Source of the DNA: an uncultured Flavobacteriaceae bacterium
Lineage (GTDB): Bacteria > Bacteroidota > Bacteroidia > Flavobacteriales > Flavobacteriaceae
Reading direction: 5' to 3'
Assembly (NCBI GenBank): GCA_947500575.1
Contig: CANMSI010000004.1
Coordinates: forward strand, 408,778 to 472,777
DNA: 64,000 nucleotides
The notes beneath the pieces were generated by a model. It searched no databases and was not told where the DNA came from. It was given only the letters and a program-made list of their open reading frames with translations. A program made the position numbers and the translations under genes. Below, one piece after another: positions 1-9,410 of the stretch; position 1 is the stretch's first letter, and the number at the start of each line of letters is the position of its first letter.

Positions 1-463
1 AAGCCCTTGATTTTTTAAACTTAGGACTATCTACAATCCTTTCTGCAAAAGCAATAGCTTCATCGAAACGAGAAGAAAAATAATGTGCTTCTTCTAGCTT
101 GGAAATAACATAAAAGTCGTTTTGAAAAGTACCTTGCAAAGAAGCCTCATAATTCTCTATGGCTTTATCCCACTGTTCTATTTCCAGATAAGCATCCGCA
201 AGAGCTACTTGATTTTCAAAAGTTGCAGAAAACTTAAACTTCTTTTCTAGATCTTTAATTTTCTTCCCTGGGTTCATTACAGTGATAAGACCGTCTTGTA
301 CTTTATTCATATCGCTCTTTGTAAAAACCTGGGTAATTAGATATGCCAATGCTCCTAAAGCGGGAATTAAAAAAATTATCCAATACCAGAAATAGGGGTT
401 TTTATGAGTATAGCAGTGGTAGATACAATATGCTTGTAGGCCAACAATCAAATAATAATGCAT
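1..463 (-). CDS. TPR-type membrane protein, 3' part missing (window edge)
   Basis: Open frame on the minus strand from an ATG at 463-461 that runs off the window start, so only the N-terminal ~154 residues are visible. It starts MHYYLIVGLQAYCIYHC, then a hydrophobic stretch around residues 25-45 (YWIIFLIPALGALAYLI) predicted to cross the membrane. The rest reads as TPR-like helices (ENQVALADAYLEIEQWDKAI, then a second helix pair with EEAHYFSSRFDEAIAFAE). Such proteins usually scaffold protein complexes at the inner membrane. It faces the same way as the carboxylase gene but lies downstream of it, ~90 bp away. The specific function is not known. The class call is fairly safe; the missing end could hold another domain. 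Confidence 0.7.
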   Translation of the reverse strand, partial: MHYYLIVGLQAYCIYHCYTHKNPYFWYWIIFLIPALGALAYLITQVFTKSDMNKVQDGLITVMNPGKKIKDLEKKFKFSATFENQVALADAYLEIEQWDKAIENYEASLQGTFQNDFYVISKLEEAHYFSSRFDEAIAFAERIVDSPKFKKSRA

Positions 464-556
464 GTTCTAAAAATAAGTACTTTCTATGAGTCTAGAAAAC
501 AAACCCATATCTAATACATTTTAAAAAAACACCGTTTCTTCCAAGAGAATTTTAAA

Positions 557-3500
557 CTACTTTAGTGTCAAAACTAAATCGTCCGAATTTACCAAAGAAC
601 CACCACCTAATTGTATCTTATCTACTATACCTTCTTCTGTAGCAGTTACTGTGGTTTCCATTTTCATGGCCTCAATGATAAACAGCGGCTGATTCTTAAT
701 CACCTCTTGTCCTTTTTTAACTAACACATTAGAGAGCAATCCTTGTAAAGGTGCTCCAATCTGTTTTGTATTGGAAGCATCGGCTTTTACATTTTCAACC
801 TTATCTACCTTAACAGAGGTATCCTTCACCATTACATTCCTAAGCTGCCCATTTATCTTAAAAAAGATACTGACGTTCCCAGCTTCATCTGGCTCTCCTG
901 TTAGCATTAAGGAAACAAGCACATTTTTACCTTTATCTAACGGAACCATAATTTCTTCACCTACCTCCATTCCGTAAAAGAAGTTCTTGGTTGGTACATG
1001 CATAACATTGCCAAACTTAACATGCTTATTATACGCGTCTGTAAATACTTTGGGATATAATTTATAGGATAAGAAATCTGTCATTTCCAACGGGCGTCCC
1101 ATGCCTTTCTTAAATTTGCGTTTAAAAGATTTAAACTCCTTTTCAAAATCAATAGGTGCTAGATGCACATTGGGTCTATTCTTATAGGGTTTTTCATCTT
1201 TTAAGATGATTTTCTGAAGTTTCTTTGGAAATCCACCTACTGGTTGCCCTAAATCTCCTCTGAAGAAATTAATGACAGATTGTGGAAAAGAGACCGAATC
1301 ACCGCGTTCTAGTACATCTTCTATTGTGAGATTATTGCTAATCATATATTGAGCCATATCACCTACCACCTTAGAACTAGGTGTTACCTTCACTATATCG
1401 CCAAAAAGCTGATTTACCTCTCCATACATTTTTGTTACCTCGGGAAATTTATCCTCCAAGCCTAATGCAATAGCCTGTCCTTTAAGATTGGAATACTGTC
1501 CTCCAGGAATTTCATGACTATACACTTCACCTGTACCCGATTTTAATCCAGATTCAAAGGTGTAATAATAATTACGTACTGTTTCCCAATAATCCGAATA
1601 CTCAGCTAGTTTCTGGGTATCCAATGCATTTTCCCGTTTGTTAAAACGAAGCATTTCTGCAACAGAGTTAAAATTGGGTTGCGACGTTAAACCAGATAGT
1701 CCCCCTAAGGCAACATCAATAACATCTACTCCGGCTTCCACGGCTTTTAAATACATCGCCGCTTGAGTAGAGGAAGTATCGTGGGTATGTAAATGTATAG
1801 GAATATTAATTTCAGACTTCAGAGCAGAAATCAATTCATATGCTGCATATGGTTTTAGTAAACCTGCCATGTCTTTTACTCCAAGAATATGCGCGCCAGC
1901 ATTTTCAATATCTTTTGCTAATTGAATATAATATTTTAAATCGTATTTGGTCTTAGCAGGGTTTAAGATATCTCCTGTATAGCACAGTGATCCTTCTGCC
2001 AAACCTTGCGTTCTTTTTCGAACATGTTCAATGCAAGGAGCAATAGATTTCATCCAGTTCAGGGAATCAAAAATACGGAAGACATCTACCCCGGTTTCCC
2101 AAGATTGTTCTACAAATTTTTCAATAAGATTATCTGGATAAGCGGTATACCCCACCCCATTAGATCCGCGAATAAGCATTTGCAATAAAACATTAGGCAT
2201 TGCTTTTCTTAACAAAGCCAAACGCTCCCAAGGATTTTCCTGTAAAAAGCGAAGGCATACATCGAAGGTGGCGCCTCCCCATACTTCCATACTAAAAATT
2301 TCAGGATGGTTTTTGGCATATCCTTCAGCCACTTTCATCATATCAATGGTCCGCATACGCGTGGCCAAAAGACTCTGATGCGCATCGCGCATCGTAGTGT
2401 CCGTAAAATGGATTTTCTTTTCTTTCTTCAACCAGTCTGCAAACTTTTCTGGTCCCATTTCGGTTAACAAGTCTTTTGTTCCTTTTGGATAAGCGATGTC
2501 CTTTGGATAAGATGGCACCTTAGGCTTAGAAAAAATCCGATTGTGATCTATTTTTTTTACATCAGGGTTTCCATTTACAATGGTTTCCCCCAAAAATTCT
2601 ACGAGTTTATTTGCTCTATTTCTGGGTTCTACAAATTCAAATAAAGAAGGTTCATTTTTTATGAAGTTCACGGTAACTTTTCCTTCTCTCAGGGTTGGAT
2701 TTTTGAGGATATTGTCCAAAAACGCCATATTCGTTTCAACGCCTCTGATACGGAATTCTGCCAATGCTCTACGCATTTTTCTACAAGATCCATCCAGTGT
2801 TCTACTAATGGCAGAAACTTTTACCAACATAGAGTCAAAGAAAGGAGATATACGCACTCCTTGGTACACACTACCAGCATCTAATCTAATCCCCAATCCT
2901 GAAGCACTTCTATAAGTAGTTACTACACCGTAGTCTGGTTTAAAATTATTGGAAGGATCTTCTGTTGTTACTCTACATTGCAAAGCATAACCAGTTACCT
3001 TAATAGACTCTTGGTCCTGTATTTTAATTTGCTGATCTGAAAGTTTATAGCCTCCAGCAATAAAAATTTGCGCCTTTACCAAATCAATATTGGTAATCAT
3101 CTCTGTAACGGTATGCTCTACCTGGATTCTAGGGTTTACTTCTATGAAGTAGATACTCCCATCATCATCTACTAGAAATTCTACAGTACCAATATTATTA
3201 TAATCTACTGCTTTACATATATCAATAGCATAGGTATATAAACTATCCTTAGTTGCTTGTGGCAATCCAACAGAAGGGGCAAATTCTATTACTTTTTGAT
3301 AGCGTCGTTGTACAGAACAATCTCTTTCATACAAATGCACCATATTGCCATGGGTATCAGCCACAATCTGAATTTCAATATGCTTCGGGTTTTCTACAAA
3401 TTTCTCTAAGAAAACAGTATCATCGCCAAAGGCATTTAGCGATTCGCGCCTTGCTTCCGTATATCCTTTTTTAAGCTCCTCCTCTGTTCGGATCACCCGC

Positions 3501-4009
3501 ATTCCGCGACCTCCACCGCCAGATGCAGCTTTAAGCATTAATGGATACCCTATTCGGTTGGCCTCTGCAATGGCAACTTTTATGTTTTTTAAATCCTTAT
3601 TACTACTTTGAATAATCGGAATCTTATTTGCTACCGCCACTTTCTTCGCAGTAATTTTGTCTCCTAACGCTTTTAAAACAGATACTTTAGGTCCAATAAA
3701 GATGATCCCATTTTCCTCACATTTTTGAGCAAAAGCGGCATTTTCTGAGAGAAAACCATAGCCGGGATGAATGGCATCTACTTCATTATCCAAGGCAACT
3801 TTTACAATGGCATCTATATTCAAATATGGCTTTAGCGGCTCATTATCCTCTCCGATTTGATAACATTCATCGGCTTTATATCTGTGCAAAGAGTAACGAT
3901 CTTCGTAGGTATAAACACCAACTGTTTTAATTCCTACCTCTACGCAAGCTCTAAAAATTCGTATTGCAATTTCTCCTCTATTTGCTACTAAAACTTTATT
4001 GATTTTCAC
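557..4009 (-). CDS. pyc: Pyruvate carboxylase
   Basis: ATP-dependent, biotin-dependent carboxylation of pyruvate to oxaloacetate, an anaplerotic step in the cytoplasm. The 1150-residue length and the single-chain order are those of bacterial PYC. The biotin carboxylase domain (about 1-450) opens with KVLVANRGEIAIRIFRA and has the glycine-rich ATP-grasp loop AASGGGGRGMR. The carboxyltransferase domain begins near 530 with the metal-site motif DTTMRDAHQS (D537) and has HLHTHD further on. The carrier domain at the C-terminus has EAMKMET with the biotinyl lysine at K1116. The start is the only sensible one (MKINKVLV). A good promoter lies just upstream. The biotin ligase that would load it is probably birA, also in this window. 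Confidence 0.97.
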   Translation of the reverse strand: MKINKVLVANRGEIAIRIFRACVEVGIKTVGVYTYEDRYSLHRYKADECYQIGEDNEPLKPYLNIDAIVKVALDNEVDAIHPGYGFLSENAAFAQKCEENGIIFIGPKVSVLKALGDKITAKKVAVANKIPIIQSSNKDLKNIKVAIAEANRIGYPLMLKAASGGGGRGMRVIRTEEELKKGYTEARRESLNAFGDDTVFLEKFVENPKHIEIQIVADTHGNMVHLYERDCSVQRRYQKVIEFAPSVGLPQATKDSLYTYAIDICKAVDYNNIGTVEFLVDDDGSIYFIEVNPRIQVEHTVTEMITNIDLVKAQIFIAGGYKLSDQQIKIQDQESIKVTGYALQCRVTTEDPSNNFKPDYGVVTTYRSASGLGIRLDAGSVYQGVRISPFFDSMLVKVSAISRTLDGSCRKMRRALAEFRIRGVETNMAFLDNILKNPTLREGKVTVNFIKNEPSLFEFVEPRNRANKLVEFLGETIVNGNPDVKKIDHNRIFSKPKVPSYPKDIAYPKGTKDLLTEMGPEKFADWLKKEKKIHFTDTTMRDAHQSLLATRMRTIDMMKVAEGYAKNHPEIFSMEVWGGATFDVCLRFLQENPWERLALLRKAMPNVLLQMLIRGSNGVGYTAYPDNLIEKFVEQSWETGVDVFRIFDSLNWMKSIAPCIEHVRKRTQGLAEGSLCYTGDILNPAKTKYDLKYYIQLAKDIENAGAHILGVKDMAGLLKPYAAYELISALKSEINIPIHLHTHDTSSTQAAMYLKAVEAGVDVIDVALGGLSGLTSQPNFNSVAEMLRFNKRENALDTQKLAEYSDYWETVRNYYYTFESGLKSGTGEVYSHEIPGGQYSNLKGQAIALGLEDKFPEVTKMYGEVNQLFGDIVKVTPSSKVVGDMAQYMISNNLTIEDVLERGDSVSFPQSVINFFRGDLGQPVGGFPKKLQKIILKDEKPYKNRPNVHLAPIDFEKEFKSFKRKFKKGMGRPLEMTDFLSYKLYPKVFTDAYNKHVKFGNVMHVPTKNFFYGMEVGEEIMVPLDKGKNVLVSLMLTGEPDEAGNVSIFFKINGQLRNVMVKDTSVKVDKVENVKADASNTKQIGAPLQGLLSNVLVKKGQEVIKNQPLFIIEAMKMETTVTATEEGIVDKIQLGGGSLVNSDDLVLTLK

Positions 4010-4060
4010 CTGTATGTTCTTTTTAAAAAATGGCTAAATATGTTCCTTTTAAGGCAAGGA

Positions 4061-4091
4061 CAAAGTTATTGCTTTTGCCTCCCATTTACAA
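4061..4091 (-). promoter_or_regulatory. Promoter of pyruvate carboxylase gene
   Basis: Read on the minus strand, TAACTTTG (4068-4061) matches the Bacteroidota -7 consensus TAnnTTTG exactly, and a TTG lies 20 nt upstream (4091-4089), the usual -33 spacing. The start codon follows after ~50 nt. Matched by eye only. Confidence 0.55.
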
Positions 4092-4310
4092 TGCGATAAA
4101 ATCATTAATTTGACTATAATTGTTATAATTATATGTCATTATTCACATTTCTTTAGGAATAATAAAACGAAATCGTTATCGGGTCATAAATTTCATATTT
4201 AGCAGACGTATTGTGATATTACTGCTAATCTAGAAGAATCAACAGCAACACAAGATCGATATCTACCTGAAAAAAGGAGAAAAGAGTATTTTAAAAAGAG
4301 AGGAAAAAGA
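4092..4310. other. Intergenic stretch, no gene seen
   Basis: The rest of the 301-base gap between the carboxylase start and the first small lipoprotein. It is very AT-rich with stops in all frames. I see no RNA gene, repeat or strong hairpin in it. It should hold a terminator for the upstream lipoprotein gene, but none is obvious. Confidence 0.5.
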
Positions 4311-4676
4311 TTAGTCTACCTTGAACTCCAAGATAACATCACCACTCTCGGTAATGTTAAGTTCATAGGTGTAAAATCCTAAGCTTAATGGTGTTTCTCC
4401 AACAAAATCTATGGGCTGCAAGGTATAGGTTTGATCCTCTGCCATAATTTCTATAAAGGCATATCGGAAGGCTTCTTCATATTCTAGATATTCTGAAAAT
4501 TCGCCCGAAGCCACATTTTCATGAATCTTGTCTTCTGCACCAACCTGTACTCTTGCATAAGCTACTTCACTCACGTTCTTAATTCGAATGTTTATAGCAG
4601 TTAGATCATCGTCTCTATCTGTACAGCTTAGGACAAAAATTAATAGAAGAGAAAAAAGTGGAGCAACTCGCTTCAT
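4311..4676 (-). CDS. Small lipoprotein, paralogue of the next gene
   Basis: 121 residues from the ATG at 4676. An earlier in-frame ATG seven codons upstream would spoil the signal peptide. MKRVAPLFSLLLIFVLSC is a lipoprotein signal with lipobox LSC, followed by an acidic TDRDDD tether. The mature part is a single beta-rich domain with blocks INIRIKN, GEFSEYLEYEE and GFYTYELNITESGDVILEF. The adjacent lipoprotein gene has the same blocks in the same order (VNIRVEN, GVFTEYQ, GFYTY...GGIFSSFEED). The pair is therefore a tandem duplication that has diverged strongly. Family and function are unknown; location at the outer or inner membrane surface is inferred from the signal. Confidence 0.75.
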   Translation of the reverse strand: MKRVAPLFSLLLIFVLSCTDRDDDLTAINIRIKNVSEVAYARVQVGAEDKIHENVASGEFSEYLEYEEAFRYAFIEIMAEDQTYTLQPIDFVGETPLSLGFYTYELNITESGDVILEFKVD

Positions 4677-4761
4677 TGTATATCTTTTTAACACCAAATT
4701 GGTTTTCTTCTTAAACGATTGCTTCCGTAAATTATTCTATTATTGAATAAAACATGACCGC

Positions 4762-5130
4762 TTAATCTTCTTCAAAGGAAGAGAATATACCACCGTCTTC
4801 ATCGAAACCTGCCACATAGGTATAAAATCCATCTTCAATTCTGGCACCCCTGGCATAGTCCAAAACATATCCTCTGTTTTGTTCTTCACTTTCAATAAAA
4901 AAAACACTTGGAGGAAAATTATTACCATTCACAAAAACTTGGTACTCCGTAAAAACACCTGGAGGAATATTAAGGTAGGTGTTGTTATCAATGGTAAGTT
5001 TTGTTATCAAAACTTCACCCCTATTTTCAACTCTAATATTAACAGCACTATCCTCAGCATCGTCGTCATTAGAACAACTTAGAGATAAAAACAATGCAAA
5101 AACTGCAACAAATAATGTTCGTATCATCAT
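4762..5130 (-). CDS. Small lipoprotein, paralogue of the previous gene
   Basis: 122 residues. MMIRTLFVAVFALFLSLSC is a lipoprotein signal peptide, with Asp-rich SNDDDAED after the modified cysteine. The body shares the order of conserved blocks with the neighbouring lipoprotein: NIRVEN near the N-terminus, a GxFxEY block in the middle, a FIES/FIEI strand and GFYTY near the end. The two genes lie in tandem with ~85 bp between them and could be transcribed together. A possible -7 element (TATCTTTA, minus strand, 5154-5147) lies ~17 bp before the start, but no clear -33 partner was found. No function can be assigned. Confidence 0.75.
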   Translation of the reverse strand: MMIRTLFVAVFALFLSLSCSNDDDAEDSAVNIRVENRGEVLITKLTIDNNTYLNIPPGVFTEYQVFVNGNNFPPSVFFIESEEQNRGYVLDYARGARIEDGFYTYVAGFDEDGGIFSSFEED

Positions 5131-5186
5131 AGTAAGGTGTTTTCTATAAAGATACAGGAAAACAAAATGGTTGCTTCCTTCAACAT

Positions 5187-5948
5187 TTATCGAACAAAAA
5201 CAGGCTGATTTTCTTTCAAGGTATGCTCCTTACTAAAGGTATATTCATCAGTATTAAAACCTTTAAGATCTTCTAAAGTTTGTGCATTAGAATCCAAAAT
5301 ATAGCGCACCATAGATCCTCTTGCTTTCTTTGCGAAGAAGCTAATCACTTTTAGTTTATCGTTCTTCCAGTCTTTAAAAATAGGAGTAATCACTGGTGAT
5401 TTAAGCAATTTTTCATCTACCGCACCAAAGTATTCGTTACTTGCAAGATTCACAAACAACTCCCCTTCCTCTAGTTCAGAGTTTAAGTGTGCCGTTACTT
5501 GTTTCTTCCAAAACTCATATAAATTCTTCTTTCTTCCAATTTTTAATTGTGTTCCCATTTCTAAGCGATAGGCCTGCATGAGATCTAAGGGTTTCAAAAC
5601 GCCATATAATCCAGATAAGATTCGTAAGGTATCTTGCAATCTGGGTAATTTATCTTCGCCAAGGGAATATGCATCTAAACCTTGATATACATCTCCATTA
5701 AAAGCAAATACCGCAGGGCGTGCATTCGATGTAGTAAAAGGAGTAGCAAAATCCTGATTTCGTTGCCAATTTAAATCTGCTAAGGTCTCTGAAATTCCCA
5801 TTAGTTGAGACAGCGCTTTTGGTTTTTTCTTTGCCAAAATCTTATTCAGTTGTGCTGCTTGCTCCAAAAAATGAGGTTGTGTATGCTTATTGGTAGGCAA
5901 AGAACTTTCGTAATTAAGTGACTTCGCCGGAGAGATAACTATTTTCAT
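5187..5948 (-). CDS. yaaA: YaaA family peroxide stress protein (UPF0246)
   Basis: 253 residues, the usual length for YaaA. In E. coli this family lowers free intracellular iron during hydrogen peroxide stress and binds DNA; the molecular activity is not fully settled. The N-terminus [15 protein letters not shown] is the family hallmark, followed by [51 protein letters not shown] and [14 protein letters not shown]. Cytoplasmic. It stands alone between a lipoprotein gene and rluD on the same strand, with ~100 bp on the rluD side, so it may have its own promoter. Confidence 0.93.
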   Translation of the reverse strand: MKIVISPAKSLNYESSLPTNKHTQPHFLEQAAQLNKILAKKKPKALSQLMGISETLADLNWQRNQDFATPFTTSNARPAVFAFNGDVYQGLDAYSLGEDKLPRLQDTLRILSGLYGVLKPLDLMQAYRLEMGTQLKIGRKKNLYEFWKKQVTAHLNSELEEGELFVNLASNEYFGAVDEKLLKSPVITPIFKDWKNDKLKVISFFAKKARGSMVRYILDSNAQTLEDLKGFNTDEYTFSKEHTLKENQPVFVR

Positions 5949-6053
5949 TGGTATAGATTACATTGAACAACGGTATAAAAGTAAAACGATTTTTGCTACT
6001 TAACTACTTTTGGAAAAAAGAGTTTTCAATAGTTGTATTGCTAAAACTTATGC

Positions 6054-7079
6054 TTACTGCGCATGCTTTGCATAAGCCCTCCACTTTTCAATAGCGTTTG
6101 ACATATCTAATGGAAGTTCGGAGGTAAAACGCATCATCTTGCCTGTTACAGGGTGCACAAAACCCAATGTCTTTGCATGCAGCCCTTGTCTTGGTAATAC
6201 TTTGAACGCATTATCTACAAATTGCTTGTACTTGGAAAAGGTAGTCCCTTTTAAAATGCTATCTCCTCCATAGCGTTCATCATTGAAAATGGTATGTCCA
6301 ATATATTTTAAATGTACCCGTATCTGATGTGTTCTTCCTGTTTCTAAACGGCAAGATACTAAGGTTACATACCCCAAGCGTTCGAGCACCTTATAATGCG
6401 TAACGGCTTCTTTCCCCTGATCTCCCTCAGGAAAAACATGCATCTGTAGGCGGTTTTTTGGATGGCGACCTAGATGCCCTTCCACAGTACCGCTATCAGA
6501 ATCCATATTGCCCCATACAAGAGCAACATATTCGCGCTCTGTGGTTTTATCAAAGAACTGTTTGGATAAATGTGTCATCGCCATCTCCGTTTTCGCAATT
6601 ACCAGAAGACCAGAAGTATCCTTATCTATTCGATGTACAAGCCCTGGTCTTTCATCACTATTCACGGGAAGTTGTTTTACATGATGTAATAAAGCATTAA
6701 TTAGGGTTCCTGAATAATTTCCATGACCTGGGTGCACTACCATTCCAGGCTCCTTATTCACTACTAACAGTGCATCATCCTCGTAGACAATATTGAGAGG
6801 AATGTCTTCTGGGGTTAGGAGAAATTCATGCGGTGGATGCTCAAAGAAAACCCTCACCTCATCACCAGCCTTTACGCGATAATTTTGTTTTACTACCGTA
6901 TCATTGACCCAGATATGTCCATTTTTGGCAGCTTGCTGAATTTTGTTACGAGTTGCATTTTCTATAAAGTTCATCAAGAACTTATCCACCCTAAGAGGTT
7001 CTTGGCCCTTGGTAGCTACAAACTTAAAATGCTCATAAAGTTCGTCTTCTTGAGGTTCCGAAGTATTTTTAGGCTCCAT
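6054..7079 (-). CDS. rluD: RluD-family 23S rRNA pseudouridine synthase
   Basis: 341 residues. An N-terminal S4 RNA-binding domain (about 27-90, LRVDKFLMNFIENATRNKIQ) is followed by the RluA-type catalytic domain. The signature HRIDKDTSGLLV carries the catalytic aspartate D152. RTHQIRVHLKYIGHTIFNDERYGG is the conserved C-terminal block. The enzyme is expected to make pseudouridines in helix 69 of 23S rRNA. Whether this is the RluD or RluC type cannot be told from the motif alone, but the S4-plus-long-C-terminus layout fits RluD best. The gene starts 2 bp after the end of the PASTA gene, so the two form an operon, a pairing common in flavobacteria. Confidence 0.93.
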   Translation of the reverse strand: MEPKNTSEPQEDELYEHFKFVATKGQEPLRVDKFLMNFIENATRNKIQQAAKNGHIWVNDTVVKQNYRVKAGDEVRVFFEHPPHEFLLTPEDIPLNIVYEDDALLVVNKEPGMVVHPGHGNYSGTLINALLHHVKQLPVNSDERPGLVHRIDKDTSGLLVIAKTEMAMTHLSKQFFDKTTEREYVALVWGNMDSDSGTVEGHLGRHPKNRLQMHVFPEGDQGKEAVTHYKVLERLGYVTLVSCRLETGRTHQIRVHLKYIGHTIFNDERYGGDSILKGTTFSKYKQFVDNAFKVLPRQGLHAKTLGFVHPVTGKMMRFTSELPLDMSNAIEKWRAYAKHAQ

Positions 7080-7081
7080 AC

Positions 7082-7669
7082 CTATTCAGAATCGGCCTTC
7101 ACCTGTGCTCTAGTAGTGACCTTGCCATTACCGCAAACAAGTTCTATTTTAGAAGTTTTTGGAAGCTTGGTGCCTTCCGCAATGCGTTTGCCTTTGTACT
7201 TCACATAGTATACCATATCTTTCCCTAATTCATCTATATAGGTAACTCGTTGCACATCCAAGCCTACAGCCCGCAACATGGAAGCTGCATTGCGTTGGGT
7301 AACCTGAATAATTTTGGGAACAGTTACCAACTTATATCCCGAAGGGTTTACAGTAACATAAATCATTCTATTTTCTTTTACCTTGCTTCCAGCAGCCGGA
7401 TTTTGTTCAATAATTGAAAATCGTGGATACTCCGGATTAAAATTTGCCGAGTCTACTACCTGATATCGCAATTCCTTCTCCTCTATAAGCTCTCTCATCT
7501 CCATTACCGACATTTTTGCCAAATTGGGTACCTCTACAAACTCTCCATGCTTGGTTGTGCTTTTTAGCCATTGCAATGAAACAAAAGCGATTACAACAAC
7601 CGCCAAAACAGCCAAAGCCAATTGGATAAAGAAAACTTTACTTTTCAGAAAATTCAAAAAATGCTTCAT
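7082..7669 (-). CDS. PASTA-domain membrane protein
   Basis: 195 residues: a short cytoplasmic N-terminus, one membrane segment (about 14-33, VFFIQLALAVLAVVVIAFVSL), then extracytoplasmic PASTA repeats. One begins at FVEVPNLAKMSVMEMRELIE and ends in the proline-containing IIEQNPAAGSKVKENRMIYVTVN; the next begins at VTVPKIIQVTQRNAASMLRAVG; a third partial one ends in GTKLPKTSKIELVCG. PASTA repeats bind muropeptides or beta-lactams in kinases and penicillin-binding proteins. No kinase or transpeptidase domain is attached here. The protein sits head to head with ddl (D-Ala-D-Ala ligase), so a cell-wall link is plausible but inferred. Confidence 0.88.
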   Translation of the reverse strand: MKHFLNFLKSKVFFIQLALAVLAVVVIAFVSLQWLKSTTKHGEFVEVPNLAKMSVMEMRELIEEKELRYQVVDSANFNPEYPRFSIIEQNPAAGSKVKENRMIYVTVNPSGYKLVTVPKIIQVTQRNAASMLRAVGLDVQRVTYIDELGKDMVYYVKYKGKRIAEGTKLPKTSKIELVCGNGKVTTRAQVKADSE

Positions 7670-7687
7670 GCCTTTTTATTCTTTGAA

Positions 7688-7695
7688 CAAATATA
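7688..7695 (-). promoter_or_regulatory. Possible -7 element of PASTA-rluD operon
   Basis: Minus-strand TATATTTG fits TAnnTTTG exactly and lies 18 bp before the PASTA start codon, inside the ~96-bp region shared with divergent ddl. No convincing -33 TTG at the right spacing, so moderate to low confidence. Confidence 0.4.
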
Positions 7696-7765
7696 TAAAA
7701 CCCGAGGCTTTTTTCTTTACTTTGAATCTATGATCTTTGTTTTACAATTGGTTGATCTTTAAAAC

Positions 7766-8740
7766 ATGAAAAAAAACATAGCCATTATCATGGGAGGTTA
7801 TTCTAGTGAATACCAAATCTCCTTGAAAAGCGGAAACGTGGTATATGAATACCTTGATAAAAACTTATTCAACCCCTATCGAATTCATATTTTAGAGGAA
7901 AAGTGGGTATATGTAGATGAAAATCAGGCAGAATATCCTGTGAATAAAGATGATTTCACGATTTGTATCGCGGATAAAATGGTACAGTTCGATTGTGTAT
8001 TTAATGCCATTCATGGTACACCTGGAGAAGATGGTCTTATGCAGGCCTATTTTCAATTGCTAGGAATCCCTCAAACTTCATGCGATTATTATCAGGCAGC
8101 TCTTACTTTTAATAAGAGAGATCTGTTAAGTGTTTTAAAAGCGTATAACATACCTTCAGCAGCTTCGTATTATTTAAACCAAGGGGATGTTATTGATGAA
8201 ACCGCTATTATTGAAAAAGTTGGATTGCCCTGTTTTGTTAAAGCCAATAAAGCCGGAAGCAGTTTTGGTATTTCCAAAGTTTATAAAAAGGAAGCAATAG
8301 CGGCTGCTATTGCCAATGCTTATAAAGAAGATGATGAAGTAATCATAGAAGCTTTTTTAGATGGCACCGAAGTATCTGTTGGTGTTATTAAGTATAAGGG
8401 AATTACCAAAGTACTTCCAATCACAGAAATTGTTACAGAAAATGATTTTTTTGACTATGAAGCCAAATACCAAGGAAAATCTCAGGAAATTACCCCTGCC
8501 AGAATAAGCCCAGAACAAGAAAAAAAGGTGAGTGAGATAGCAAAAAAGGCATATGATATCCTAAAAATGAAGGGATATTCAAGAAGCGAATTCATCTTTG
8601 TTGATGATCAACCATATATGCTAGAAATGAATACGACTCCTGGATTAACAACGGAGAGTATTTTACCACAACAAGCCAAAGAAGCCGGAATTTCCTTAAC
8701 AGATCTTTTTGGAAGTGCCATAGAAGAGGCTTTACGATAA
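7766..8740 (+). CDS. ddl: D-alanine--D-alanine ligase
   Basis: Makes the D-Ala-D-Ala dipeptide for peptidoglycan precursors, using ATP. 324 residues, normal length. The N-terminal block KKNIAIIMGGYSSEYQISLKSG, the FNAIHGTPGEDG motif, the ATP-grasp segment LPCFVKANKAGSSFGISKV, and the metal- and substrate-binding C-terminus MLEMNTTPGLTTESILPQQA are all present. Cytoplasmic. It is divergent from the PASTA-rluD operon and 32 bp ahead of coaD, with which it is probably co-transcribed. The start ATG is followed by a run of lysines typical for the family. Confidence 0.96.
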   Translation: MKKNIAIIMGGYSSEYQISLKSGNVVYEYLDKNLFNPYRIHILEEKWVYVDENQAEYPVNKDDFTICIADKMVQFDCVFNAIHGTPGEDGLMQAYFQLLGIPQTSCDYYQAALTFNKRDLLSVLKAYNIPSAASYYLNQGDVIDETAIIEKVGLPCFVKANKAGSSFGISKVYKKEAIAAAIANAYKEDDEVIIEAFLDGTEVSVGVIKYKGITKVLPITEIVTENDFFDYEAKYQGKSQEITPARISPEQEKKVSEIAKKAYDILKMKGYSRSEFIFVDDQPYMLEMNTTPGLTTESILPQQAKEAGISLTDLFGSAIEEALR

Positions 8741-8772
8741 AATAGGTAACTTTAACTTTTAAATAGATCTTC

Positions 8773-9228
8773 ATGAGACGCGCCATATTTCCAGGTTCTT
8801 TCGATCCCCTTACTTTAGGGCATCACGATATTATCCTTAGAGGTATTACACTCTTTGACGAACTTATTATTGCCATTGGAGTTAATGCGGAAAAAAAATA
8901 TATGTTCTCATTAGAAGAACGTACCCGGTTTATCTCAGAAGCTTTTAAAGACGAACCCAAAATAAAGGTGGTTACCTATAAGGGGCTTACAATAGACTTT
9001 TGTAAAGAAGTAGAAGCCCATTTTATTTTAAGAGGATTGCGCAATCCGGGTGACTTTGAATTTGAAAAAGCCATTGCGCATACCAACCGAGAACTTTCTG
9101 AAATAGAAACTGTTTTTTTATTAACTTCTTCTGGCAAATCTTTCATTAGTTCATCCATTGTGCGAGATGTTATTCGAAATGGAGGTGATTATACCGGATT
9201 AGTACCGAAGACCGTTCGTGTACAATAA
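8773..9228 (+). CDS. coaD: Phosphopantetheine adenylyltransferase
   Basis: Fourth step of coenzyme A synthesis: 4'-phosphopantetheine + ATP gives dephospho-CoA. 151 residues, as expected. The nucleotidyltransferase signature FPGSFDPLTLGHHDII holds the T/HxGH motif (as LGHH), and RGLRNPGDFEFEKAIAHTNRELS and the C-terminal ISSSIVRDV (the ISSS motif) are family-specific. Soluble. It lies directly behind ddl with a short gap and no visible terminator between them. Confidence 0.96.
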   Translation: MRRAIFPGSFDPLTLGHHDIILRGITLFDELIIAIGVNAEKKYMFSLEERTRFISEAFKDEPKIKVVTYKGLTIDFCKEVEAHFILRGLRNPGDFEFEKAIAHTNRELSEIETVFLLTSSGKSFISSSIVRDVIRNGGDYTGLVPKTVRVQ

Positions 9229-9410
9229 TAAATTTATTCCCTTTTTTTCTATTTATATATTTAATATATTGTAGGAAAAACCTTATTTTATGTGATTTTT
9301 TGCATCTTCCCTATACATATGTAGTTAAACACAACGGGTTTTAAGCTATTCACAACAATCTATTAGATATTTTGATAAATACTAGTACATTGTAGGAAAT
9401 TTCGTATGTA

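Noticed and set aside
7688-7765. Riboswitch or leader before ddl
   Set aside because: Only ~70 bp of AT-rich DNA with no stable structure; the divergent promoters explain the gap.
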